From positions 1 to 64,000 of the forward strand of contig CAYVVT010000002.1 of NCBI GenBank assembly GCA_964454335.1: DNA of 64,000 nucleotides, read 5' to 3'. Position numbers and translations under genes: made by a program. Position 1 is the first letter of the stretch, and each line of letters opens with the position of its first letter. This document shows, one piece after another, positions 45,413 to 53,487 of this stretch. The stretch is from CAYVVT01 sp964454335 (GTDB taxonomy: Bacteria > Fidelibacterota > UBA8477 > JABMPR01). The notes beneath the pieces are model-generated. The model saw only the letters and a program-made list of their open reading frames with translations. It did no database searches and had not been told where the DNA came from.

Positions 45413-46735
45413 ATGGAATCTATTTTTCTGAACCTGGCCGACAAACTGATGTCGCAATTACATGAGGGCGAGACTTTGACGCTATCCCTGGGCGGCGAGC
45501 AGAGCACATTTACCCGTTTCAGCCAATCCAGGATCCGCCAGACCGGGCGGGTGGACGAAAGCGATGTGGCCTTGACGCTCATGAGAGACCAGCGTCGCAG
45601 TATTGGTGTCATTTCACTCAGTGGTGACCTCGATCTTGATGAGACTTCTGCACTGACTGAACTTGAGAAGCTCCGAAACGAGGTGGGAAACCTGCCGGAA
45701 GATCCCTATATCGTCCTTCCGGAAGGTGACCTGAAAAGCCGTGCCGCCAATCCAGGCAGGCTACTGGCACCTGAGGATACGGCCGCTGCACTAACTCCCG
45801 CCATGCAGGGTGTTGATCTTGCCGGGATCTGGTCATCCGGGAACATCTTTCGGGGTGTTGCCACCTCCACGGGTCAACGGCACTGGTTCGAGACTGAAAC
45901 ATTCTCGTTGGATTACTCGCTGATCACACCTGCAGAGAAAATGGTCAAAGCAACGTTCGCCGGATCCGAATGGGACCAGGATAAGTATGAGCGATTCATG
46001 GCTGACAGCATCAAGAAGCTGCGGATGATGGAGCAGTCCCCAAAGAAGATCGAACCCGGAGAATACCGCACGTACATCGCTTCAGCCGGTGTGGCCGACT
46101 TTCTCAACATGTTCTCCTGGGGCGGTGTCAGCGAAGCTGCCATCCGGCAGGGTGAATCCGCTTTTGGCAAAATGCGCAACGAAGATGCCACCCTTTCTCC
46201 TCTATTCAGTCTGAGCGAGGATTTTCGCAGTGGTCTGGTACCCCGCTTCAATGGAAATGGGGAAATGGCACCTGAACTCACAGAGCTCATTGTCAACGGC
46301 CAGCTGGAAAACACACTGGTCAGTTCGCGCACCGCAAAGGAATATGGTGTCGAAAGCAACTTTGCCACAGAAGGGGAGGGACTCCGCTCACCGGTGATGT
46401 CCGGTGGAACCCTGGACGAGGATCAGATCCTCGACGAACTGGGAACCGGCGTCTACCTTTCCAATCTGCACTATCTGAATTGGAGTGACCGTATCGGTGG
46501 CCGTATTACAGGCATGACACGCTATGCCTGTTTCTGGGTAGAGAATGGCGAGATCATCGCACCCATCGAGAACATGCGCTTCGACGACAGCATTTACAGG
46601 TTCTTGGGTTTCAACCTGGAAGCTGTCACCAGCCAGGTCCAGGTCAATCCGGATGTGGGCACTTACGATGGCCGTGCGGTGAGTGCCGTTGTGTGTCCTG
46701 GCATCCTTTTGAAAGCCTTTGCCCTGACGCTTTAA
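45413..46735 (+). CDS. tldE: TldE/PmbA partner protease subunit
   Basis: 440 residues. It has the PmbA/TldE fold (FTRFSQSRIRQTGRVDES, GVATSTGQRHW, then RTAKEYGVESNFATEGEG and the terminal GRAVSAVVCPGILL). It lacks the H-E-x-x-x-H motif, as expected for the non-catalytic subunit. Pairs with TldD just upstream. No ribosomally made peptide gene was seen nearby. Confidence 0.92.
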   Translation: MESIFLNLADKLMSQLHEGETLTLSLGGEQSTFTRFSQSRIRQTGRVDESDVALTLMRDQRRSIGVISLSGDLDLDETSALTELEKLRNEVGNLPEDPYIVLPEGDLKSRAANPGRLLAPEDTAAALTPAMQGVDLAGIWSSGNIFRGVATSTGQRHWFETETFSLDYSLITPAEKMVKATFAGSEWDQDKYERFMADSIKKLRMMEQSPKKIEPGEYRTYIASAGVADFLNMFSWGGVSEAAIRQGESAFGKMRNEDATLSPLFSLSEDFRSGLVPRFNGNGEMAPELTELIVNGQLENTLVSSRTAKEYGVESNFATEGEGLRSPVMSGGTLDEDQILDELGTGVYLSNLHYLNWSDRIGGRITGMTRYACFWVENGEIIAPIENMRFDDSIYRFLGFNLEAVTSQVQVNPDVGTYDGRAVSAVVCPGILLKAFALTL

Positions 46736-46755
46736 CCTGAGAGGAGGATCCCGCC

Positions 46756-47670
46756 ATGTCGGATCACAAGTACCTCCTGATCGTCAACCCCGAAGCCGGG
46801 AGTCATCAGACCATGAAGGCTCTTCCGGATATCGAGGCCGAACTCCGCAAGCGGAAGGTGAGCTACGAATTCCATTTCACCAAGGAACGGGGACATGCCA
46901 CTGAACTTGTAAAACAGTTTGGTGAAGGCTACGATGTAGTCGTATCGGTAGGCGGTGACGGCACCATCAACGAGATCCTCAACGGGATGCCCGGGATCCG
47001 CAAACCACTGGGAATGATCCCCATAGGCACGGGAAACGACTTTGCCCGCAGCTGCTGTATCCCCCTGGGCGATATCCCCGGAGCAATCGATATTCTGTTG
47101 GCGCATGATGTGAAGAAACTGGATGTGGGCGAGGTGAATGGCAGCCGATTTATCAATGTCATGGGCATGGGCTTTGAAGGTCGAGCAAATGACATCGGTG
47201 TCAAGCTGTCCTTCCTGCGTGGTGTTCTGAAATACCTGGTGGCTATTGGTTTTGTATTCTTCACCTATCGCCGCATACCCATGCGGATCAGGTTCAACGA
47301 GATCGAGATCGATGAACCTGTTTTCATTATCACGGTGGGCAACGGTTGGAACGTCGGTGGCGGGCTGCAATTGAGTCCCCTGGCAAAGCTGGATGATGGT
47401 ATTTTCGACATCGGCTATGTCCGGGAGATCACCCGCTGGCGTATCATCCGTGTATTTGCCAAACTTTATGATGGCAGTATCATGGACATTCCGGAATATG
47501 AGTCATTTCAGACCACCGCCCTGCATATCGAAGCTGATCAGCATATTCCCGCGCATATGGATGGGGAAGCATTCCTGCCGGTTACCAAATCCTTTGACAT
47601 AAGGCTACTACCCAAAAAGCAGCAGATCATCGGTAATTGGCCTGCCGACCAGCGCTTCAAGTCCGCTTAA
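46756..47670 (+). CDS. Diacylglycerol/sphingosine-type lipid kinase (paralogue 2)
   Basis: 304 residues behind GAGGAGG. DAGK motifs: IVNPEAGSHQTMK, VSVGGDGTINEILNGM and MIPIGTGNDFAR. Same family as 42766-43662 but with clear differences, including an insert VGGGLQLSPLAKLDDGIFDIGYV. It phosphorylates lipid substrates with ATP. It starts 20 bases after TldE and is the last gene of that operon. The pair of kinases flanks tldD-tldE in divergent orientation. Confidence 0.92.
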   Translation: MSDHKYLLIVNPEAGSHQTMKALPDIEAELRKRKVSYEFHFTKERGHATELVKQFGEGYDVVVSVGGDGTINEILNGMPGIRKPLGMIPIGTGNDFARSCCIPLGDIPGAIDILLAHDVKKLDVGEVNGSRFINVMGMGFEGRANDIGVKLSFLRGVLKYLVAIGFVFFTYRRIPMRIRFNEIEIDEPVFIITVGNGWNVGGGLQLSPLAKLDDGIFDIGYVREITRWRIIRVFAKLYDGSIMDIPEYESFQTTALHIEADQHIPAHMDGEAFLPVTKSFDIRLLPKKQQIIGNWPADQRFKSA

Positions 47671-47696
47671 GGCGTTAAACCTCAAGTCATTCAGCC

Positions 47697-47714
47697 GGGA
47701 TCTTCACAGATCCC
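47697..47714. other. Hairpin downstream of the second lipid kinase
   Basis: GGGATCT-TCAC-AGATCCC, 7-bp stem and 4-base loop, 26 bases after the stop. The bases that follow are A-rich, not T-rich, so a plus-strand terminator is doubtful. Confidence 0.35.
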
Positions 47715-47807
47715 ACCGAAAAAACAGTTAATAGGCTCAATACCTCACATCACTCAGCATTCCCGATCTTAATACTTTGGTACGACATTTGTTGCTTGTT
47801 GCAAGTA

Positions 47808-47827
47808 CCTGACAGTCAGATGTCAGG
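47808..47827. promoter_or_regulatory. Inverted repeat upstream of the sulfur operon
   Basis: CCTGACA-GTCAGA-TGTCAGG: perfect 7-base arms about 70 bases before the first gene of the operon. A site for a dimeric regulator is possible. No convincing -35/-10 pair is seen around it. Confidence 0.4.
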
Positions 47828-47897
47828 AAAGTGGTTTAACATAGTTTTCTGAAAGTGCGCCCTTATAAAGATTTTAGAGGAAGCGGGGAGATAAAAA

Positions 47898-48788
47898 ATG
47901 ACTAGAGTAATCGTGGGTTTCTTGCTGCTGTTGCAGGTGGCGACAGCAGAGGGGCTTAAACCCTACATCCTGGCATTAGAAAGCCAGCTCCCGCTGGACA
48001 CGCTACACCAGAAAGTATCCCAAGCTCTTATAAATAATGGAATTAACCTTGTTGGTGAATATCAACCGGCCAGTGATCCTAAGCGACTAGTGCAGGTGGT
48101 CACCAGCACCGAGCTGATCAAGGCTGTCAAGCAGGTGCAGGAGCTCAGCGCCTTTGCTGCGGTGCTGCGGATCGGCTATACCATTGAAGACTCCAGGATC
48201 GTTCTCAGTTACACGAATCCCACCTATCTGGGCAATGCCTACTTCCGCAAGGATTATCCCAGTGTAGAGCAACATTTTATCAACTTTGAGAATAAGTTGA
48301 CCACTGCACTGGGTTCTGTTGAAAGTCTTCGTGGAGAAGGCTTCGGCTCCGAGGAAGGATTCGAAGCAGAAGACCTCTGGAAATACCACTACATGTTCGG
48401 AATGGAGTATTTCGATGACATAGTGGAACTGGCAGAATTCGATTCATTTGACGCAGGAAAAAGTGCGATTGACAGGGGTTTTGCGAAGAGCTCTGTTACG
48501 CGATTGGTCTATGCTGTTGAGATACCTGACGAAAACCTAAAATTATATGGCGTTGAGCTCATGGGTGAAAAGGGGGAGGCACATTTTCTTCCCATCATCG
48601 ACATCGGTGATCCCAGGCATACAGCATTCCTGCCGTACGAGATCCTGCTCAAGGGAAATCAGGCTGTCATGATGCATGGCCGCTTTCGGATCGCGTTGTC
48701 GTTCCCGGATCTTACCATGATGACCTTTGGGAAGATCATGTCCACACCCGGAGACATTGAAGACATGATGAAGAGCATTACGGAGTGA
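47898..48788 (+). CDS. Exported DUF302-like protein leading the sulfur operon
   Basis: 296 residues with a signal peptide (ends TATAEG by pattern VATAEG). Two DUF302-like halves: YILALESQLPLDTLHQKVSQAL...VVLSYTNP-type and HTAFLPYEILLKGNQAVMMHGRFRIALSFPDLTMM. DUF302 proteins are heme- or thiol-linked periplasmic proteins often found near sulfur genes; their reaction is not firmly known. A GGAAGCGGGGAG site precedes the ATG. The SQR gene begins 31 bases later. Confidence 0.6.
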   Translation: MTRVIVGFLLLLQVATAEGLKPYILALESQLPLDTLHQKVSQALINNGINLVGEYQPASDPKRLVQVVTSTELIKAVKQVQELSAFAAVLRIGYTIEDSRIVLSYTNPTYLGNAYFRKDYPSVEQHFINFENKLTTALGSVESLRGEGFGSEEGFEAEDLWKYHYMFGMEYFDDIVELAEFDSFDAGKSAIDRGFAKSSVTRLVYAVEIPDENLKLYGVELMGEKGEAHFLPIIDIGDPRHTAFLPYEILLKGNQAVMMHGRFRIALSFPDLTMMTFGKIMSTPGDIEDMMKSITE

Positions 48789-48819
48789 TCCCGCGGGATC
48801 AAATAGAGGAGCCTGATAA

Positions 48820-50049
48820 ATGAAGAAGATCCTGATCCTGGGTGCTGGAACTGCCGGTACCATGATGCTGAACAAGCTGGATGCCTATCTTGACAGCACA
48901 GAATGGCAGCTCACCATCGTTGATGAATACGAAACACATTATTATCAGCCCGGATTCCTGTTCATTCCCTTCGGGATCTACAGCCCCAAAGACGTAATAA
49001 AACCAAAGCGTGACTATTTCCCTTCTGGCACGGAAGTGATTTTCGCACAGATCGACCGGATCGAAGCTGAAAAGAACCAGGTCCTGCTGATGGATGGTAA
49101 GGTCCTGAGCTATGACATTCTCATCATTGGCACTGGTACAAAGATCGTCCCGGAAGAGACCGAGGGCCTGAAAGAGGGTGGCTGGTACAAGAATATCTTC
49201 GACTTCTATACCATTGAGGGAGCAACGGCACTGGCGCACTTTCTGAAATATTGGGAAGGTGGCAAGCTCGCTCTCAATGTCGTTGAGATGCCCATCAAGT
49301 GTCCGGTAGCACCACTGGAGTTCGCCTTCCTTGCGGACTGGTGGTTTACTGAACGGGGGATCCGTGACAAGGTCGAGATCGAATTTGTTACACCAATGCC
49401 GGGAGCGTTCACCAAGCCGCGGGCCTCACAGGTATTTGGCGATTTTCTCACCAAGAAGAACATCAAACTTGTACCGGAATTCGCCACTGGGAGAGTGGAC
49501 TGGGAGAACAACAAGCTTGTGAGTTGGGATGAGCGGGAGGTCGAATACGACCTGTTGGTAAGCATTCCAACGAATATGGGTGATCCCGCCATCGAACGTT
49601 CCGGATTGGGTGACGAATTGAATTTTATTCCCACGAACAAGGGCACACTCCAATCCGAAGCACACGAGAACATCTTCGTCCTGGGTGATGCCACCAATCT
49701 TCCCAGCTCCAAAGCAGGTTCGGTGGCACATTTTCAGGCTGATATCCTTTTTGAGAACCTGCTCAGCTATATCGATGGCCGTCCGCTTCGCGCAGAATTT
49801 GATGGTCATGCCAACTGCTATATCGAATCAGGTTTTGGTAAAGGGATCCTCATCGATTTCAATTATGACACCGAACCTTTGCCGGGCAAATTCCCCTTAC
49901 CTGGCGTGGGACCATTCTCGTTGCTGGAAGAGACCCGCATGAACCACTATGGGAAAATGATGTTTCGCTGGATGTATTGGAATCTGCTGCTGAAGGGAGC
50001 GGAACTCCCCATCGAATCCCAGATGATGATGGCTGGAAAGCAGGTCTGA
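48820..50049 (+). CDS. sqr: Sulfide:quinone oxidoreductase-type flavoprotein
   Basis: 409 residues. N-terminal FAD site KILILGAGTAGTMMLN, second ILIIGTGTKIVPE and C-terminal IFVLGDATNLPSSKAGSVAHFQ. Catalytic cysteines: Cys161 (PIKCPVAP) and Cys333 (ANCYIESG). The third cysteine of some SQRs (near residue 128) is not seen. The C-terminal RWMYWNLLLKGAELP amphipathic helix fits membrane attachment. It passes electrons from sulfide to quinone, making polysulfide or persulfide. Co-operonic with sulfur-relay proteins, which could take the product. Confidence 0.9.
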   Translation: MKKILILGAGTAGTMMLNKLDAYLDSTEWQLTIVDEYETHYYQPGFLFIPFGIYSPKDVIKPKRDYFPSGTEVIFAQIDRIEAEKNQVLLMDGKVLSYDILIIGTGTKIVPEETEGLKEGGWYKNIFDFYTIEGATALAHFLKYWEGGKLALNVVEMPIKCPVAPLEFAFLADWWFTERGIRDKVEIEFVTPMPGAFTKPRASQVFGDFLTKKNIKLVPEFATGRVDWENNKLVSWDEREVEYDLLVSIPTNMGDPAIERSGLGDELNFIPTNKGTLQSEAHENIFVLGDATNLPSSKAGSVAHFQADILFENLLSYIDGRPLRAEFDGHANCYIESGFGKGILIDFNYDTEPLPGKFPLPGVGPFSLLEETRMNHYGKMMFRWMYWNLLLKGAELPIESQMMMAGKQV

Positions 50050-50050
50050 A

Positions 50051-50740
50051 ATGTCTGAAACTGACATCAGTCAGCAACTGGCCGCCATAGAGGCCAAGCT
50101 GGATGACATCTCCAGTGAACTGGCACTGGCCAAGCGCCAGCGTCAGGAGATGGAGGACCTCAAGGAAGATCTCACCCGCGTTGCCAAGGATCTGTTCCAG
50201 AGCGCGGTGGAGGAGCTTGAGGATGTAGCGCCCTTCGTAAAGACCGGCGATTTTCTACATCTGGTCAAGCTCATCGTCAGGAATACCAACAATATCACAG
50301 GTGTGATCCATAAGCTGGAGAGTGCACTGGATTTCTTCGAGGATTTCAAGCCCATCGCAGGGGAGCTGTTCAATGACGGACTCGATAAACTTGATCGTCT
50401 GGATCGCGATGGCTACTTCGAGTTCGCAAAGGAGGCCACACGGATCAGCGATAGGATCGTCACCCATTTCAGCGCCGAGGATGTGCGCCTGCTGGCAGAC
50501 AACATCGTGCCCATACTGGAGACCATCAAGGCGCTGACGCAACCGGAGATGTTGAACGCACTGAACAACGCAGTGAAAGTTTTTGATAAGATGGATATGG
50601 AAAATATCGAGGAAGTATCCATGTGGAAGGCCATGAGCGAGATGCGAACCCCGGAAATGAAGCGGGGCCTCGGTTTTCTCATCACCTTCCTGAAGAATAT
50701 CAGCCAACAGGAAGACTCAAAAAATCAGAAGGAGGAATAG
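50051..50740 (+). CDS. DUF1641 protein
   Basis: 229 residues, helical: a coiled coil (residues about 5-45), then repeated amphipathic helices of the DUF1641 type (LLADNIVPILETIKALTQPEMLNALNNAV). It begins 1 base after the SQR stop. DUF1641 is often next to FAD oxidoreductases of the SQR class and may be a membrane-associating partner. Its C-terminus is charged (SKNQKEE), followed directly by the TusE gene. Confidence 0.85.
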   Translation: MSETDISQQLAAIEAKLDDISSELALAKRQRQEMEDLKEDLTRVAKDLFQSAVEELEDVAPFVKTGDFLHLVKLIVRNTNNITGVIHKLESALDFFEDFKPIAGELFNDGLDKLDRLDRDGYFEFAKEATRISDRIVTHFSAEDVRLLADNIVPILETIKALTQPEMLNALNNAVKVFDKMDMENIEEVSMWKAMSEMRTPEMKRGLGFLITFLKNISQQEDSKNQKEE

Positions 50741-51058
50741 ATGGCTACTCGTGAAATTGCCGGGATCAGCCTGGAATTCGATGAAGAAGGTTTCATGGAA
50801 GATCATACCGTGTGGAACCGGGAAATTGCCACCGAACTGGCCAGGGAGGAGGGTATCGATCCCCTCACCGAGCGTCACCTTGAAGTGGTGGAGTATTTCC
50901 GTAAGGAGTTCGAGGAAAATGGAACAGCACCCTCGATCCGCAAAATGAACAAGTTGAACATCGTACCGACCAAAGAGCTTTACAGCCTGTTTCCCGGGGG
51001 ACCCGCCAAGAAAGCAGCGAAGATTGCCGGACTGCAAAAACCCCAGGGTTGCGTCTAA
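50741..51058 (+). CDS. tusE: TusE/DsrC-like sulfur carrier with one C-terminal cysteine
   Basis: 105 residues behind AAGGAGGAA. The DsrC/TusE fold is complete: F-D-E-E-G-F, WNREIATELAREEGI, then KELYSLFPGGPAKKAAKIAGL and the tail KPQGCV. Penultimate Cys104 (Cys A) is present. The second cysteine (Cys B), 11 residues before it in DsrC, is Ala93, which places this in the TusE-like single-Cys class. It carries persulfide sulfur on a mobile tail. No dsrAB lies in the window. It fits as acceptor of sulfur produced by the SQR or DsrE2 protein. Confidence 0.88.
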   Translation: MATREIAGISLEFDEEGFMEDHTVWNREIATELAREEGIDPLTERHLEVVEYFRKEFEENGTAPSIRKMNKLNIVPTKELYSLFPGGPAKKAAKIAGLQKPQGCV

Positions 51059-51073
51059 TGAAAGGAGCTGTCA

Positions 51074-51595
51074 ATGAGTGAACAGCCAGAACCGATCAAA
51101 AGAGTCTCCATTGTCTGCTCCAAGGGATCGCTGGTGGATGTCTATCCTGCTCTGGTCATGGCCAATGGTGCTCGTATGGAAGGTATGGAAGCATCAGTAT
51201 TCTTTACCTTTTTCGGACTGGGAGCCCTGATCAAGAAGACCCAGAACCGTCTGAAAGTGGCAACCGTGGGAAACCCGGCCATGAATATGGCCATGCCCAT
51301 GCTGAAGATGCCCATAACCATGCCTTTCCCGACGCTTATGGGTGCCATTCCGGGAGTATCGAACTTCGCATCCTGGATGATGAAGAATGAGATGGAGAAG
51401 CTGGATATCCCCACGGTACCGGAATATATCGAGATGATCAGTGATGCCGGGGGTGAGATCTATGCCTGCAAGATGGCCATGGACATGTTCGGTTTGACCA
51501 TCGATGATCTCTGCGACGAGGTCGCCGCAGTTCTCACCGTCGGTGAATTCTACGAAAAGTCCGCCGGAGTCAATACACAGATCATCTTCACCTGA
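51074..51595 (+). CDS. DsrE2-like (DsrE/F/H superfamily) sulfurtransferase
   Basis: 173 residues behind AAAGGAG. N-terminal VSIVCSKGSLVD with Cys15, hydrophobic MPITMPFPTLMGAIPGVSNF, and the conserved active-site YACKMAMDMFG with Cys132. DsrE2 proteins carry or transfer persulfide sulfur and are frequent beside DsrC/TusE. Last gene of the sulfur operon, ended by a strong terminator. Confidence 0.85.
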   Translation: MSEQPEPIKRVSIVCSKGSLVDVYPALVMANGARMEGMEASVFFTFFGLGALIKKTQNRLKVATVGNPAMNMAMPMLKMPITMPFPTLMGAIPGVSNFASWMMKNEMEKLDIPTVPEYIEMISDAGGEIYACKMAMDMFGLTIDDLCDEVAAVLTVGEFYEKSAGVNTQIIFT

Positions 51596-51613
51596 TCCAG
51601 TAAAAGATCCATG

Positions 51614-51641
51614 AAAGCCCAGTTGGAACACTGGGCTTTTT
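51614..51641 (+). terminator. Rho-independent terminator of the sulfur operon
   Basis: AAAGCCCAGT (51614-51623) pairs with ACTGGGCTTT (51630-51639) around a 6-base loop, followed by further T. Confidence 0.9.
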
Positions 51642-51718
51642 ATTTTGAGATTTATGGGGCGTGCATTTAATACCCGTGCCGTGTATCATTACCGATAGGA
51701 CACACAGAGGGGAGTACT

Positions 51719-52666
51719 TTGCAATATACCCAACTCGGAGATCGAGGACCGAAAGTCTCCACCATTGGATTCGGGGCCTGGGCCATCGGGGGCATGAACT
51801 GGGGACCCACGGATGATGCAGTATCCAAAGCAGCCCTGCATACCGCTCTTGACCTGGGTGTGACCTTGATCGATACCGCCGACGTCTATGGCTTCGGTCA
51901 TTCTGAGGATCTCATCGCCCAAGTCCTTCGAGAAAGGGGCAAAGGTGAAGTGATCATTGCTACCAAGGCCGGCAACGATTTCTATTACGCTTCTTCTGAA
52001 GACGATGAAGGCTATGGGGCCATTCAACAGAATTACAGCCGGGATTACCTCATCGAGGCTGCGGAGAGGAGTCTACAGCGCCTGGGTGTGGAAAGCCTGG
52101 ATATTCTGCAGCTGCATAGTCCCGATCTCGAGAAATTGGAGCGAGACGATCCCTGGGAAGCATTGATCCGTCTGAAAGAAGCCGGAAAGATCAGACATGC
52201 CGGGCTCAGCATTCAATCCTTCAAGGAGAGTGAACAGACCAGGATCGTGGCTGCGCACGCAGATCTCCTGGACTGCATCCAGGTACGCTACAACCTTCTG
52301 GAGCGGGAGGCGGAAGACATTCTGTTCCCAACAGTGCTGAGTGAAGGTATCGGTGTAATCGTAAGGATTCCCCTGCTCTTTGGTCTACTCACCGGCAAGT
52401 TTGACCGCAACAGCCGCTTCATTGAGGAGGACCATCGCCGCTTCAACCTGTCGCCAGAAAAATTGGATGATTTTCTCAATCAGCTGGATAGCCTGGAGGG
52501 GATTTACGATCAACACAGGAACTACAGTCGGGCTCAGGTCTCGCTGAGATTCGGTATCAGTCATCCCGCCTGCCATGTCAGTATACCCGGTGCCAAGACT
52601 GCGGAGCAGGTGATGGAAAACTGTATGGCAGCAGAACTGCCAGAGATTATACTCCCAGCGCAATGA
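51719..52666 (+). CDS. Aldo/keto reductase
   Basis: 315 residues from a TTG behind GGGGAG (51709-51714). The active-site set is present: Asp and Tyr in DTADVYGFGHSE, Lys in ATKAGND, His in LQLHSP. C-terminal IPGAKTAEQVMEN fits the NADPH-binding region. It reduces a carbonyl with NAD(P)H; substrate unknown. It overlaps the next gene by ATGA. Confidence 0.9.
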   Translation: MQYTQLGDRGPKVSTIGFGAWAIGGMNWGPTDDAVSKAALHTALDLGVTLIDTADVYGFGHSEDLIAQVLRERGKGEVIIATKAGNDFYYASSEDDEGYGAIQQNYSRDYLIEAAERSLQRLGVESLDILQLHSPDLEKLERDDPWEALIRLKEAGKIRHAGLSIQSFKESEQTRIVAAHADLLDCIQVRYNLLEREAEDILFPTVLSEGIGVIVRIPLLFGLLTGKFDRNSRFIEEDHRRFNLSPEKLDDFLNQLDSLEGIYDQHRNYSRAQVSLRFGISHPACHVSIPGAKTAEQVMENCMAAELPEIILPAQ

Positions 52667-53487
52667 ATGTGAACAAGGTCCTTATCACCGGAGCCAGTAC
52701 AGGCATCGGACACGCGCTTACCCTGGCCTATGCTGAACAGGGAGCAGATCTGTGGTTACTGGCCAGATCGGAGGATAAGCTCAAGGACCTTGCTGTACAG
52801 GTCAAACAGGCAGGAGGCAGAGCCTCGATCCTGGTGGTGGATGTCACCGAGACGGAATCCCTCCTGGCTGGTCTTGAAAGAGCTGAGCAGGAATCAGGTG
52901 GCATCGATCTGGCCATTTCAAATGCCGGGGTCAGCGCCAGGACCACGTATCCAGGGGAACATAATCTCGCCATCATTCAACGGATCATCGCGGTCAACTT
53001 CAATGCCGCAATACTCTGTCTAGAATTCTTCGCCCAGAAAATGGTTGCCAGGAAAAGCGGACATCTGGTAGGCATCACCAGTGTTGCAGGTTTTCGCGGC
53101 ATGCCGGGCTCAGGAGCTTACAGTGCCAGCAAGAAGGGTTTTACCACTTTCATGGAATCACTGCGCTTCAGTATGAGTCACCACGGGATCCAGGTGACGG
53201 ATGTCAGACCTGGATTTGTCCGTACACCCCTGAGCGACAAGAATGATTACAGAATGCCTTTAATCATGGAACCTGAGCGGGCAGCCTCGAAGATCCTCAA
53301 GGCCATCGATCGTGGTCGGAGTCGATATACTTTCCCCTGGCCGCTCGCCGTCAGTGGCCACCTGGTCCAATCCATGCCGGACTTTCTCTTTGACCTCCTG
53401 GCAAGATGGCTGGGCAGAGGTCGTGCCCGTCGCGGCGCACTTTCCAGGGTGGATGACGATTCTTCAAATCCATTTACGTTGACATGA
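52663..53487 (+). CDS. Short-chain dehydrogenase/reductase
   Basis: 274 residues. Cofactor motif TGASTGIGHA, NNAG-like SNAGVS, catalytic Ser in ITSVAG and YSASKK (Y-x-x-x-K). The C-terminal third carries a hydrophobic/basic segment (LARWLGRGRARRG) suggesting membrane contact. The gene overlaps both neighbours by ATGA. Likely acts on a lipid-like or sugar substrate; the adjacent LptF/G gene suggests an envelope link. Confidence 0.9.
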   Translation: MNVNKVLITGASTGIGHALTLAYAEQGADLWLLARSEDKLKDLAVQVKQAGGRASILVVDVTETESLLAGLERAEQESGGIDLAISNAGVSARTTYPGEHNLAIIQRIIAVNFNAAILCLEFFAQKMVARKSGHLVGITSVAGFRGMPGSGAYSASKKGFTTFMESLRFSMSHHGIQVTDVRPGFVRTPLSDKNDYRMPLIMEPERAASKILKAIDRGRSRYTFPWPLAVSGHLVQSMPDFLFDLLARWLGRGRARRGALSRVDDDSSNPFTLT

